Shown: positions 11,531-24,600, numbered from the stretch's first letter. The stretch is 64,000 nucleotides of DNA from Dasypus novemcinctus (GCF_030445035.2 NC_080683.1:115429225-115493224); one strand, 5' to 3'. Numbers and translations: made by a program. Notes: generated by a model not told the origin, from the sequence alone.

Positions 11531-12847
11531 ATCTTCTTGGTTCTTGGTATGTACTGTAATTTTTTATTGGTGTCTCAGCATTTGATTTACTGGATGTAAC
11601 TATTCTAGGCTCAGTTTCTCTCTTTAGTCAAGGGCTCTCTATTTGATTAGCTTTATGCTACAGCCCCTCTTTGATACATGGTATAACTTTATTTGGAACT
11701 TTATAGTGGCTTGTGTTTCACTGGTCTGAATTGTTTTCAGCTCATTTTCATCTGTTTCTTGCCCTTTATTCCTTGCTGATTGTGGAGTAGGAGCCAAAGA
11801 TGCAGTTGGTACTGTAAATCATGGAAGTCAAACTTGCCTACATTGCCCCAGGAACTGATGAAGCTTCTCCCACCTTTCTCCCCTGCCAGAGGTAGGGACT
11901 GAGCTGCAGTAATCCAGGTTGTGCAGGTCAAGCTCAATTTATATTTATCTAGAGAGACTGATGAAGCTCCATGCCCCTTCCTTCCCTGCCTGGGGCAGGG
12001 ATGGAGCTGCAGTTGTGGGCAGTAAGCTAATCCATATGGGTTCAAAACTGACTGCATTTACCCAGATAGGCTAATGAAGCACCAGACTCCCTCCTAACCT
12101 GTCAGAAGTGGGAATGGAGTCACAAGTGTGCCCAACAATCTATTCTGTGCAGACCAAAAGTGACTGCAGTAGCATGAAGAAGATGAGGGAACACTGTCTC
12201 TAATCATGCTGTTGGGAGCAGGGATGGAGCCACAGATGTGTCCAACAATCTAATCCATGTGGGTTGAAAGCAGCTGCAGTTGTCCAGAGAGCTGAGTGAG
12301 CACTGTCCCTCCTCTTCTCCTGTCAAGGGTGGGGATGGTTCCTCAGGTTGGCCCAAGTATCTAGTCTCTGTGGGCCCAAAGTGACTGCTGTTGCCTGGAA
12401 AGGCTGAGGAAACACTCTCTCCTCTCCTGTCCTATTGGGGTGGGCTTTTGGCCAAAGGTTTGCCCAAGAATCTAGTCCATGTGGGCTGAAAGTGCCTGCA
12501 GTTGCCCTAAAAGGCTGAGGGATCACTATCCCTCCTCCTGCCCTATCAGGCATGGGGATGGAGTCAGAGAAGTGTCCATTAGTCTAGTCCATATGGGTTG
12601 AAAGTGACTGCAGTTGCCTGGAGAGGCTGAGGGAACACTATCCCTCCTCCTGCCCTGTCAGGGGTGGGGATAGAGCCACAAGAGTGCCCAAAAATCTATT
12701 CTGTGCAGGCAAAAAGCACCTGCATTTTCTCAGAGAGCCTGAGGAAACACCAATCCCTTCCCACCTATCCTGTCAGGGATGGGGATGGAGCCACAGGAGT
12801 GCTCAACAGTCCAGTCCATACAGGATGAAAGAATCCACAGTTGCCCA
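11531..12847 (-). promoter_or_regulatory. L1 5' UTR built of tandem monomers
   Basis: Directly upstream of the L1 ORF1 start, on the same strand, lies a tandem array of imperfect units of about 100-115 bp. Units start near 11800, 11897, 12000, 12112, 12222, 12335, 12446, 12557, 12669 and 12785. Each carries, in plus-strand reading, GATGGAGCCACAG-like text, then AATCTAGTCCATGTGGG, GACTGCAGTTGCC and CTGAGGGAACACT. The first 260 bp next to ORF1 are single-copy. In rodent L1 families such arrays are the promoter, so promoter function is inferred by analogy. The array stops in mid-unit at about 12847 against the HSPA9 pseudogene. Confidence 0.75.
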
Positions 12848-14875
12848 TGTTTTCCTTTCTGCTTCAAAGTTTACTAGAACTGTTATTGTTTTCTTCCTTT
12901 CATTCTTCCTTTTTTCCCCAAAGCCAGAATTTCCAGAGCCTTCTTGCTTAGATGCCATCTTTTGTATGCCATTTTGAAAAACATCAGTGATGTTTGCTGA
13001 ATGGAGGATACTCATGTTTTCTCCCATTTCACTATCTTTTCCAGCCAGGAGTTCCTTCATCTTGGAAATCTTCTTTTACCTTGTTTCACTAATCTGACGG
13101 CAATTGTTTCTTAAATTCTCCCATCTTGAATCATCTTGAATGATTCCTTTGACCATATTAACTGCTTCAACTCACTCCTTCTTTCACTGGACTTCCTCAC
13201 CATACTTCTCTGGATTTTTTAACCATATTTTCAACATCATCTTTGCTTAACCCACCGAAGACTGGATCACAATCTCGTGCTCTTATCTTTGGCAGAAACA
13301 AGTACAATCCCATTGGCATCAATATCAAATGTAACTTCAATTTGAGGGACTCCACAAAGGACTGGGGGAATTCCAATCAAAGTAAATTGTACAAAATGTT
13401 TGGTATCTCATCCATCTCTCTCTCTCACCTTGACACATTTAACCTCCACTTGAGTCTGTCCATCAGCAACTGTAGAGAGCATTTGCCTCTTTTTGGTTGG
13501 AGTGGTGGTGTTCCTGTTAATAAGTTTAATAAAGATGCCTCCCAAAGCCTCAATACCCAGAGGCAGGGAAATGCCATTCAAGAGAAACACATCTGTGACA
13601 TCACCAGCCAACATGCCTTCCTGGATGGCAGCTCCAATGACCACAGCCATATCAGGATTGGTAGCTTTATTTAGCACTCAGTCAAAAAGATCCTGCATAG
13701 TCTGCTGTACCCTAGGCATCCTAATCATTGTCACAAATAAGAATCACTTCTCCTATGTCATTCTTGCTGACTTCTGCATCTTGCATGGCTTTTTGGGATG
13801 GGGTAATAGTCCTCCTGATAGATCAGTGACAATCCCTTCATACTGAGCTTAGGTCAGCTTCATGTGGAAATGCTTATGTTGAGAAACATCCATTGTAAGA
13901 TAGGGCAAGTTGATGTCAGGCTGCACATATGAGGAGAGTTCGCACTTGGCCTTCTCAGCAGCCTTCCTCACCCTTTAAGCACCAAATCAACCCCTGTCTC
14001 CCACTTGAACTCCCTCACAATGTGCTGTAGGGAGACCTGGTCAAAGTCTTCACCATTAAGAAAGTATCTCCATTGGTAGATTTTAGCTCAAACACTCCTA
14101 TCTGAATTTCCAGGATAGAAATATTGAAAGTTCCACCACCTAACTCATATATGACAATGACTTTGTCTTCTGACTTGTCTAGACCATAGGCCAGGGCAGC
14201 AGCTGTGGATTCATTAATCACTCAGAGAACATTTAGACCAGATATCTGACCTGTATCCTTAGTGGTCTGTCCCTGAAAGTCATTGAAATAAGCGGGGGAT
14301 TGTGATCACAGCCTATTTTGCTGTATGTCCCCAATAATTTTCTGCAGTCTCTCCTTCATCTTCATCACCACAAATGATTCAATCTGACTTGGAGAATAAA
14401 GTGTTCCATGAGCTTCAACCCAGGCATCACCATTGGAGACAGGCGATTTTAAAGGGAACATTTTTTATATCTTTCTGTACATATTGGCAGCCAATAAGAT
14501 GCTAGGTGGCATAGAATATGATTTTTGGGTTGGTGACAGCCTGTCACTTGGCCGGCATGCCAACCAGTTGCTCACCATCTGCTGTACAGGCCACAACTGA
14601 AAAGGTGGTTCTGGCACCTCTGGCATTCTCCAGCATCTTTGCTTATTACCTTCCATAATAACCACACAGGAGTTGGCAGTACAAAAATCAATACCAACAA
14701 CAGCTCCCTTGATTGCTTCTGACCATAGTCCTGCCTTGAAATAATTCTAAAAACCTCATGACTAGGTCTTTCCAGCTGTAGTGGTGTCAGGTGGCCTTGG
14801 AACTCCAGGAAGCCGTGGCTGGTACTTATCGTGGTGGGAGGAATACAAGGCAACAAAAAGGTGCCCAAGCAGCCA
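12848..14875 (-). pseudogene. HSPA9P: HSPA9 (mitochondrial HSP70, mortalin) processed pseudogene
   Basis: An intronless, antisense copy of the mRNA for the mitochondrial matrix HSP70 chaperone, which in its working form is an ATP-driven import motor and folding factor. Recognisable along the minus strand are SHEVFR and an RxDY just before the mature N terminus (~14760), then the ATPase domain with [15 protein letters not shown] and [15 protein letters not shown] at 14015-14221, where the phosphate-binding DLGGGTFD is altered. Next come [20 protein letters not shown] and [11 protein letters not shown] at 13408-13677, the start of the substrate-binding domain. The C-terminal tail with MKELLAGKDSEMGEN, KMASKQEGSG and a short 3' UTR ends near 12848. 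Stops, shifts and small deletions break it into several frames. Introns are absent, so it is a retrocopy; HSPA9 is favoured over HSPA8 or HSPA5 by the SEDK and QEGSG segments. The poly(A) end is missing because L1 sequence abuts it. Confidence 0.9.
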
Positions 14876-17785
14876 AAGACATGTGCATCAAGGCAGTCTA
14901 TTATAAAATTTTTTAAAATAAATTTTCATCTACCATCAATTCCAATAATTAAGTATAAAATTCATCCTTAATTTTGAAAGAAAATGCTTCTAAATATATA
15001 TATTCATTGTTAGTGTCTGTATGAGAGTATCTTTTGACTTCATGAAAATTGTGTTTATCCATACTTTGTGAGGGAGAAGAATGGAAAAATAAGTTCCTTA
15101 TTGGATACAAGACTAAAAGCTGGTGTAGTTCTGAATTTTATAACAAGCAATTTGTATGTGTTTCCTTATCAAATGCAAGGTTATCCTTGCAAGAATTTTT
15201 ATTTATATCTTTTATGGCTAGGATGCAAATTGTACTACAATATAATTGTTACTTAATTTGCTTTACTCTATTGACCTAACCATATGACTATATTGCTTAA
15301 CTACACAACTATAACTGTAGTTAATATTGCTTAGCTATAAATAGCTTAATGAATGCAAGACTTCATTTTAAAAACTGCCTATAATTCATGCCTTTTTTTT
15401 TACTTTCAGTTTCAGATCAATTTCTACAGGTCCATGTATGACAACTGTCTTACTGCACTTTTTCTAGAAATTGAAACTATCACAAACTTGAATACCATTA
15501 CTATACTACGCTTAGATTCACAGTTTTATATTGTTTTTAGTGAAACTTCATTATTGGAAGTTCTTATGGTCAGGCAGTGTTCTCTTTTACAGAGATTGTA
15601 GCATTTCACAGAGCAAAACCTGAAGCATAACAAGATCACAGTTTTGAAGTACTCCCCCTCCCGCCAAATGTATTTGGGAAGACACAAGGTTTTCCACAAT
15701 GCACACATTTTTATTTTGCAGAACACCCAATTCAAGAATAACTAGCTAAGTTTTATCAGGAAAATAGGTTAGCCATTAAAACGTTTATCTTGTTTAACTC
15801 CAAAATCAGCACAAGAATGAACCAAAGTGATTTTCAAAGCTTAGGATTCTCATCATCAAATAGTCCATCGGATCAAACAAAAATAATTACATGGTGGAAA
15901 TGTTATCTGAATATGATTAAATTGAAATATCAGAGAAATCTATCAACAGAGCTTGTTTTGTTAAAAAAGATAGTTGTAGTGCCTTCTTTGCAAGTCCTGA
16001 TATATTAGGCGCTGTTATTCAAGGAGGTATGATGTGATAGCACTAAGTCATACTGCTATCGACATACTTTACTTACTATTCTGAAGGAAAAGCAAAAAAT
16101 AGTAACACTGGGTAAGAAATAGCATTTCCAAAATGAAGTAGTGCTTGGAAGCAAGTTTATAGAGATATCAAAAGGAAACTTTTTAAATGGGAAAATAATA
16201 GTTTTTAGCCATAATTTTTTTGGTTTTCACTTTAGCTGCAGAGTGCTGGCATAGCTACCCACAGGACACAGGGTTGCGGAAATACAGCCTTAAAAAAGTG
16301 AGAATTCAGAGTCAAACATAGGAGGCAAAAATTTTAAGCTTGAAAGATAACACTCCTTGTGAAGGTAGAACTACAAAGAATTGCTTTCCAAAGTTAAAAT
16401 ATCTGTGCTAGAATAAACATCTCATTCTCATGAAAATAACTTCTTAATGTATTTAAAAAAAAAAAAAAAAGTAACTGGGTACAGCTAGATTTCTGTCTAG
16501 GTTTTGGTTCAAAAGTCCTGATGTTTTCCTCCCAAAGGCCTGTTATTAAGTTCCTCAGAGAAAGAATTCCTTGGTTCTGGAAGTCTCCTCACCCATTTGT
16601 GTGGGTATGCATTCCATGCTTAGCTCTGCTCCGTACCTGAGAGATTCACACAGAGCCACAGAAGCCTTCCATCAAGATGAAGCAAGAAAGAAGAGAACAC
16701 TGCCTGACAGAAGAACGTCAAGCAACGAATGGTTCAGTAAGACTTCACAGAACTTTGTTGACATAGAACCAAATCAGTGTGGTGGATAATTTGGGTATCA
16801 GAGGGACATAAGTCATGAATGGTCAAAGCCATGTTGAAAAATGAGCTATTTGTTCTGCTAATGAAATATTTTTAAATAGGAGAAAGGGCATTAAGAACTT
16901 TTCACTGCTACCCATTACAAGGCCTTTCCATGACTTCAACTGCCAGTTTGATAAAAACTTCAGTGCAAGAGGTGGTGCATGGATTTTTTGTTTGTTTTTT
17001 AAACAGAGCTTCAGTTAGGGAAATCTGGAGCAATGGGAGCTGCAGAAAAGTCATTAGTGATTTGATTTATCATTCAAATATCAGTTCTTGAAATTAAAGG
17101 CGAAGTGCTAAAACTAGAGTTATTTACAAAATTGTGAGTTGTAACAATGTCATTGTATTTGAAAAAGGATCTCATGTTTTCTGACAAATAAGGCATAAGA
17201 ATTAATGAATCTGATACAGTACAGCCTTGAGAAAAATTCACTGGAATTGTTAGCATGCCATTTAACATAATTTATTCAAAATTTTAGAATAGTTAACCTT
17301 AACAGAGGAATGTTGCCAAGTTAATGAAGAACTCAGTAGGAAAGATGGCGCTCATAAAGCAAGGCAGACGTCTTGCAACCACCCAGTCCATTCCTGTCAC
17401 ATAATAGTTCCTCTACAAAGATGTGTTGGTGCATTAACTGCTTGATGTAAAGGCCATAACAGTGCTGGATAAAATTTTTATAATGTGCTCTCTACATATC
17501 TTGTATTTGTCTTCCAAACAGAACTTTTGCTATGTTCTGGGACTGACTCTTTCACAGTGTTATAACTTATAGACACAGCCTTGAATTATTAGCTTAGCTT
17601 GCCTTTCCTTTTCTATTTTCTATTAAATCTTTGAGAGGAAAAGCATGGGACCTATAACTTTCACATCCAAGGTTGCCTCTAAGAGCAGGGCCAGAATCTG
17701 CTTCAGAGTTTTACCAGGGATGAGAGGAAGATCAAAATACAGGAGGAAATGAGACCAAGAAGAAAACTAGAGAGCCTCGAGGAAA
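14876..17785. other. Unassigned, mostly single-copy-looking DNA
   Basis: I recognise no gene or repeat. Small items: a poly(A) run of about 18 at 16450-16470 and an AAGATGGCGC string near 17342 that resembles the 5' end of a housekeeping mRNA, without a frame behind it. Open frames up to 82 codons are unsupported. Confidence 0.5.
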
Positions 17786-17789
17786 CCTA

Positions 17790-17965
17790 GAAGACTTTGA
17801 GCTCTGGAGGCAGCAGACTTGGGTTATGGTTCTGGGTCTACCACTTATCCACATTGGCCTCAGTTTCTTCATTTATAAAGTGGGGTTGATGATGATTTTG
17901 AAAATTTGAGGTGATACTGCTAAACTCAAGAATATAGTAGGTGCTCAATAAATGTAACTATTATT
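17790..17965 (+). repeat. MIR SINE
   Basis: Classic MIR order: GAGCTCTGGAGGCAG, CAGACTTGGGTT, TCTACCACTTA, CCTCAGTTTCTTCAT, AAGTGGGG, then GTGCTCAATAAATG. Confidence 0.85.
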
Positions 17966-18599
17966 ATTTCAAGGCTGTTTTGGTAATGTGAAAATATAAT
18001 ATTAAAATCATTCAGGAGATACAGAGGATTCTGGATAGATGGCCTAAACACTACTTCAAAGTCAGTCTGTGAGCAAATGGCATTGGGGCCAAGGAAATCT
18101 AGGAACAAATGAGATTTTGGACTTTAAGGAGTTGTGGAGAGCTGTTCTCCCACATGGCCTGAGCACTAGAGACCAGGATGAAGAGCTCCAGGAAGGATCA
18201 GAGACACTGGATCCTAGAAAGAATTTGACCTCTAGAGACATGTGAATGCTTGGGGGAAGGCATTACTGGCCCCAGGTGAGTGTGCCTGGTATTCCTAGTC
18301 CCCAGTAGGCCAGAGAGAATTTGAAAGCACAGCCTGAGTCCTTCATATCCCTGAAGCTAGAAGTCCTTGTAGACCTGGGGAGCAGGTGTCTGATGATATA
18401 TCACCACCAACCCACAGGTGTTGAGACTACATTGTCAAACATTCCTGGGACTGTATGCACTTGGGAAATTACAACAATCAGATTAGCTGACAAAGAAAAA
18501 TAGCAACTCATCCTAAGTGACCCAGCAGCCAAATGAGGAAGAAGAAAGGTAATACCTACCTAGTGAAACAGAACTCCTGAGGGAAACAGCAACAACTTA
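17966..18599. other. Unassigned interval
   Basis: No gene or repeat recognised before the SINE. Confidence 0.45.
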
Positions 18600-18613
18600 A
18601 AAACCCCCAAAAT

Positions 18614-19039
18614 GGGCAGCGGACTTGGCCCAGTGGTTAGGGCATCTGTCTACCACATGGGAGGTCCACGGTTCAAACCCCGGGCCTCCTTGACTCCTGT
18701 GGCTGGCCTACGTGCAGTGCTGATGCGCGTGAGGAGTGCCCTGCCACGCAGGGGTGTCCCCCGCGTAGGGGAGCCCCACATGCAAGGTGTGCACCCCGTA
18801 AGGAGAGCCGCCCAGTGCGAAAGAAAGTGCAGCCTGCCCAGGAATGGCACCGCACACACGGAGAGCTGACACAGCAAGATGATGCAACAAAAAGAAACAG
18901 ATTCCCATGCCGCGGACAACAGAAGCAGACAAAGAAGATGCAACAAATAGACACAGAGAACAGACAACCGGGGTGAGAGGTGAGGAAGAGGAAATAAATA
19001 ACTAAATAAATAAATAAATAAATAAAACTTAAAGAAAAT
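18614..19039 (+). mobile_element. tRNA-derived SINE (DAS-type) with target-site duplication
   Basis: Complete copy with head GGCAGCGGACTTGGCCCAG, B-box-like GGTTCAAACCC and a (AAAT)n tail. It is flanked by AAAACCCCCAAAATG (18600-18614) and AAAACCCAAAAATG (19040-19053), a near-perfect duplication of about 14 bp. The 122-133-codon frames on its minus strand recur in other SINE copies in varying broken forms and are not genes. Confidence 0.9.
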
Positions 19040-19053
19040 AAAACCCAAAAATG

Positions 19054-19780
19054 AGAGGGCTTAAGGAGATTCAAGTATAGCCTCCAAAAGAGTTCTTGGA
19101 ACTAAACAGTGTTTGTCAACTAAATAATTCAATAAATAAATTTTTAGGATAAGATAAAAAGAAATAATTTGAAGTACAGAGAAAAAGTAGCAAGTGGTGG
19201 GAATTATGAGGGAAAAGATAAACAAAATTGGGTAGAAGAAAGAAATCTGAATTTTGAATAACAGGAGAATCTGTAGGGGAAAAAAGGAATGTATGGAAGA
19301 AAGGCAGTACTTAATTAAGCAAGTAATAGAATAAAATTCCCATGAGTTGAAGAAAGTTCTGAGCCTACAGTTCAAAGGGCTCAACAAATTACAAGCAGGA
19401 TTAATGAGAAAAGATACACCCATGGACATATTCTTAATATTTGCTTAACATAATAAATTAGGAAACTAATGACCAATTGTTCCCCTGAGGTCAAGGTAGA
19501 AATCTAGAAAAATTTAAACAGCACCTGCCTAATGGCATGGGAGTGCTAATAAAGTATTGGAAAAAATTAATAGCCTGTATTCAAGAGAAGACGGAATTCC
19601 AAAGAAGTGAATAAAGCCTTTGGGACCACTAGTTTTCTGGGGATGGCTGCTGATCTAAGAGAGAGAGCTGAGAGGTTGAGCGGAGATCTTTAAAACACAT
19701 CTAGGACTAAGTGAGCAAAAATTTAAGTTCAGGGCCCACCAGGTATGGTACATTTAAAATTGTGAAGTTGTTAGGTGGAG
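19054..19780. other. Unassigned AT-rich interval
   Basis: No gene or repeat recognised. A 122-codon minus frame at 19061-19429 is rich in Phe, Leu and Ile, as AT-rich DNA gives by chance. Confidence 0.45.
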
Positions 19781-19784
19781 TGTT

Positions 19785-20875
19785 CTCTAGATTTCATTAG
19801 GCCATTCAAATTTGTTAATCTTCCTCAATTTTCTATGTTTTAATGGATTTGTGGTCTTATTCTATCAGTTACTGAGAAAAGGATGTAAAAGTCTCCCACT
19901 AAGATTGTGATTTTGTTTTTCCTTTTAGTTATGTTATTTTTTAGACATTTTGAGGCCATGTTAATAGGACATACAAATTTAGAATTATATATTTTCCTAA
20001 TGGATTAATCCCTTTATCATTATGAAATATCCTTCTTCATCACTGGTAATGCTTCTTGCCATAGAGTTTAATTTGTCAAACATATCTACAATAGCCTTCT
20101 TTTTGTTTTTATTTGTATTCATCCTTTTTCTTGTAATAATTTTGTAATTTTGTACTTAGGGAGAATCTCTTGTAACTAGCATAGAGTTGAGTTTAAAAAA
20201 ACTAGACTAACAATCTTGGTCTTTTAATTCATTTATTTTGTTTATATTTAATGTATTTACTGGTATATTTGAATTTAAATCTACCATCATACTGTTTGTT
20301 TTCTACTTGTTCCTTTTCCTCTATTTTCTTGCTTTTTTGAATAATTCAGGTGTTTTTCCCTGTATTACCTTGCTAGTTATATCTTCATTACTCATCTTTT
20401 AATGGTTACACTGGCTTACAACTTGCATTCTTGATTTATTAGAGACTAAAATATATGAGAACTACAATTTCCCTGACATTGTACTTTAGCGTGCTTTATC
20501 CCAATCCCTTCCAAGTTTTTGTACTATTGTTTTCATATCTTTTACTTCTTCATATATTTTAATCCCACAAAACATTATTGGTATTGTTTTATACAAACAA
20601 CACTCATTTATATTTAAGCACATATTTACCACTTCGGTTGCTCTCCATTTCTTCTTCCTCCAAGATAATTTTCCTTCCCTATGAAGAACTCCCTTCAATA
20701 TCTCTTTTCATGCAAGCCTCCTGGAAACATAGCCTTTCAGTTTTGGTTTCTCAGAAAACATTTTTACTTCACCTTCATTGTTAAATATATATTTTGCTAA
20801 ACATGAAATTCTGGGTGGGCAATTATTTTATTTCAGAAAATTGAAGATATTGCTTAAAGTCAGCTGGTTGATTTT
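19785..20875 (-). mobile_element. Ancient L1 fragment (5' ORF2 and ORF1 end), antisense
   Basis: Plus-strand text follows the antisense L1 order: the segment around 20000-20060 (ATTATGAAATATCC then CTTCATCACTGG), AAACTAGACT and GTCTTTTAATTCATTT near 20200-20240, and AACATGAAATTCTGGGTGGG near 20800. Much older than the 8-12.8 kb L1; no frames survive. Confidence 0.6.
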
Positions 20876-21345
20876 TTTCTTTGGAGTGGATTACCAGGAG
20901 CAGGTTTGTTGGGCAGATGTGTATATATTTTAAATGTTAAGCAATATTGCCAGATAGTTTTCAAAAAGCTGTTACCTATCACATTTCTATCAGAAAAGCC
21001 TGAAATTACCCTTCTAGTAATAGACTTTGTTGTTGTTGTTATAGCCATTGATGACAAAGAAATAGAAGCAAAGTGAATTTCCCTCAATAAATAATAGTTG
21101 ATCCAATTATGATACATCTACTTAGTGGAGTATTAGGCAGCAGTAAAAAAAAATAAGTGAATAAATTAGATTTTTGTCAATTGAGAGAAATTTATATATA
21201 GTTTTACAAAATAGGTGAAACAAGATGTGGAGAGAGTGTACGATTTATTCCTATTCCCTTTTTATAAAACTAGTGATTTTTTAAAATTCTGTATACTGAT
21301 GTACATATTTATGCTTGCATATATACTATATATATATTCATATGT
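20876..21345. repeat. Probable old L1 fragments in mixed orientation
   Basis: 20880-21050 resembles antisense L1 ORF2 C-terminal text. 21060-21180 resembles the same region in sense (ATGATACATCTACTTAGTGG, then TATTAGGCAGCAG). The opposed orientation suggests an inverted L1 insertion, but the match is weak. Confidence 0.4.
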
Positions 21346-21384
21346 GATTATAAAAGCAGGAAGGAAAATATGAATGGAAAGCAA

Positions 21385-21640
21385 TTCTTTACACATATAG
21401 CACTTAATATGCACCAACACAGTTCAAAGCACTTGGCATATATTAATCTATCAAATCTGTAACCTTATGAAACCTAATAACCTATGAAATAGGTACTGTT
21501 ATTTACCTCTTAGTACAGATAAAAAATATTGAGCTATAAGATATTTAGCTAACTTGGGTCATGGAATATAGCAATGTTGGTATTTGATCCCAGCTGTCTG
21601 GGTCCAGACTTCGTGCTCTTAATTGCTATGTTACCCTCCC
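21385..21640 (-). repeat. MIR SINE, antisense
   Basis: Plus-strand order of an inverted MIR: ATGAAATAGGTACTGTTATT, then a degraded ACAGATAAAAAATATTGAG, AGCTAACTTGGGTCA, and TGCTCTTAATTGCTATG. Confidence 0.7.
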
Positions 21641-21641
21641 T

Positions 21642-21691
21642 TATGTACTTGGATATATTGTGGGTATATGTACTTGGATATATTGTGGGTT
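21642..21691. repeat. 25-bp perfect-near tandem duplication
   Basis: The 25-bp unit TATGTACTTGGATATATTGT... occurs twice head to tail, differing only at the last base. Confidence 0.9.
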
Positions 21692-24600
21692 ATCATCTCT
21701 TTAGTAAATATACAAATTTGATATTCTCAACTTATCAAATTCCCACATCCATTTCAGGTGCACCAAAGAATTAAATATAATACCAACCACAGAACACTGG
21801 AAAAATATAAAAATGACCTTTCTTATTTTAATAGCAATGCAAGAAGCGATAAAACAGAATAAAATATCAATTAATTTGCCTCATATATATTTAAATGTTC
21901 TGATATTAAAGAATTATATGGGAAGCTAGGAAATCAATTGCTGTCCAAAAACACTATATACTTTGTAATTAATACTAATGAATCAATTAGCAGAAATATC
22001 AACACCCCAGAGCATAGGTAGTCAAAGTAAATGAGCAGATTTTTCTTTGCCTAATAAATGTTAATATGTATATATAAATCTGATTAACCATGATAATCAT
22101 GGAAATGTGAATGAAAATAAAAACAGGATACACATTTCCAAGCATCGTTAGAAAAGGTATGAATTTCTAAGGACTAAGGTAAAATGAGAGCAAAGCAGTA
22201 CAGATGTCATCTCTTATAAATTGACTTTAAATTTTTAAGTGGTTGCATTTAAGGAGCACAGAAAACTCATCCCCTCCCTTATTAAATATCTCCCCAACCT
22301 AGAGGCTTGGTCCCAGAAAATCCACTACTAAAATAGCTAAACATGTATGCCTTTGGCTTAAATCTGCCCTCTTCCAACATCCTCTCATGAAATGCAAATG
22401 TCCCTGGATTACTGGATGTTTACCCTTATTGTGGGTTAGTTTATCAAATAGAAGTGTTTTCTTGGCAATAGAGGTGTGGGTACCCACAAAGGAAGGGAAG
22501 GGTGAGGATTTGAATGCGTGATGGGCGGTGCCAAATATGATCTTTGCCAACTGCAACCTGAAACCTCAGTGCTGCTCAGGAGCGATCAAAAATGTTTAAC
22601 TTAGAGCTCTGCCTTCCACCAGGACCCTGGTGGGTTGGTAGATTGATGCATGTTGATGACCTCATATTTTAAATCAAACTCTTTCTCCCTATCTTATTCT
22701 CTCCATATACATTTGCCTGTACCTGCAAGCATGTGTGCATAAGCAGTGAATGACACAAAAGTTTCACTTTTCTCCAGCCTACATACCTCATCTGCATTAG
22801 ATGCTGTTCCTGCAGTCTGAAGTTGCTCTTTGTAAGGAAATGAATAAAAATTATGAAATCAAAATTAGGTACAAAAGTGTATATTTGTTTAGAATGTGGA
22901 AATAAATCACAACAAATTATGAATTTTTTAAAAATGAGAAATCCCACAATCTTCACAAAATTACGAAACCCAAACAACTATATTTTATGTTCATTAACTT
23001 CCCAGTATACCTTTATACATTTTTCTCCTAGTTCATGATGCAAACCATTTGATCACTTCTTCTATGACAACAGTTTTGCAAAACTCTATAGAGAGAATAG
23101 AGAAATAGTTGCTCCAAATTAGTTATCTTATTTTTATTTGCGGTTGGCATGCATAAAACACGTGACTTCACATATAGGCAAACTTGTTCTTTATAGTACT
23201 GCCACAGATTTGTGCCCTAGAAATGGGGAGCTTTGATATATTCAATTTTGGGGAATTTCCACTGAAGAAGAAATTATAAATACCTCTTTCCACTTCAATT
23301 CTCTGTCTCACAAACACACACTTCCTCTTGCATAGTATGTTACTAGAATGTTCACGTAATTTTTTTACTTTGGTCAAGGGGAAGTCAAGTGTGAGATTAT
23401 ATACATAATCTATATAATTACATTTATATACGGTACATCAAATTCATTCCTGACAGGGATCAAGTTTCATTTTGACTGAGCATCTACGAGAACCAAATTT
23501 TCCACTTGCAATTTTATATGGCCGAGGATGGAAAGGATTTTTCTCAGAAGAGCTCTGGCTTCTAACATTGCAAACCTCGCCTCCCCACTACCCAAGCACG
23601 CTAGGACAATGTTTTTATGTGACACGGCCTCTTGTCCTCACTGTCTTGCCCTGATGCTGTTGAGTGGGTTCCGGGTAAGAGCTCCCTTGGCCAATGGCTC
23701 AACACAGGGCAGATCTCACAAAATATTCCATCTCATCGGTTCGTTGTACTTCACACTCGACTTCTATTTGTCGAGTCCTTGTCTAGGCCTTGGTCTTGGT
23801 TTCCAGGTCTGCATTCCATTTCCCTCCCCGGGAGATGTCCTGATGCTCTCCTGCATCACTGGGCAACTTCTGACACTCTGAGACAGGCCTTGCCGGTCCC
23901 TCTCCTGCCCGCAGGATTGCCTGGCTGAGGCCCAGATTCAAGCTGGATGGCTCTCCACACCTGTCACACCTGCACCCACCCAATTCTGAGTCTTCCCAGT
24001 TGAGCGGGTCCTACTCCCACACATGGGCACCTGAGCTGATAGCACTTCAGACCCCTCTGGACATTGGGTTTGCATTTCTGTGCACTCCTTCCACACTGGG
24101 AGGGAACAGGGGCAGGCAGTGTACAGCACAGGTGAGAAAGACAGGCTCTTCTCCCAGGCCTGCCATTTCTTATCTTTCTCCATCCGGACACCTCTGCCCC
24201 ATTAATTCTCCAGGTCTCACACATTTGGCTAAGTTTCATTGCTGATGCCTTAAATTCCCTGGGCTAAAAGCCATCTTCTATCTCTTTAAAGTTGGAACAT
24301 TTACAATCCCCAACCAGATGATTACTTTAAGCTTGGAAATTAGGTTAGTTGTCCACCCTGAAGACTTAGGAAGGGCCCTTACTAGACGTGGTTCAGGTCT
24401 CCCCCTGAAGCCCCTATTTCTATCTCCAGCAGGAATATTTGATCCTTGTTGCACAATTCACAATATCTGAACTACAAGTTTAAAACAGGTGGGTGGTGAG
24501 CTGGTCTTCACTGGCAGAGAGTTGGCTCTGGTATCTGCGTTCTTGCAACCTATGCCAGACCCCTTCCCTCTAACTTGTGTGGAGGGGGGGCGGGAGAGTG

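Noticed and set aside
11790..12847. CRISPR-like array
   Set aside because: Units are about 110 bp and imperfect along their whole length, with no short identical repeat separated by unique spacers, in mammalian DNA next to L1 ORF1.
13243..13674. 143-codon plus-strand open frame
   Set aside because: It is the antisense of the HSPA9 retrocopy; the homology is entirely on the minus strand.
17340..17360. AAGATGGCGC as the start of a ribosomal-protein retrocopy
   Set aside because: No coding similarity follows; a single short word is not enough.
18650..19074. 132- and 133-codon minus-strand frames
   Set aside because: Antisense of a SINE; parallel frames appear at the other SINE copies with different breaks.
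23528..24245. Possible exons in a GC-richer patch
   Set aside because: Several frames are open on both strands together, without a domain or convincing paired splice sites.
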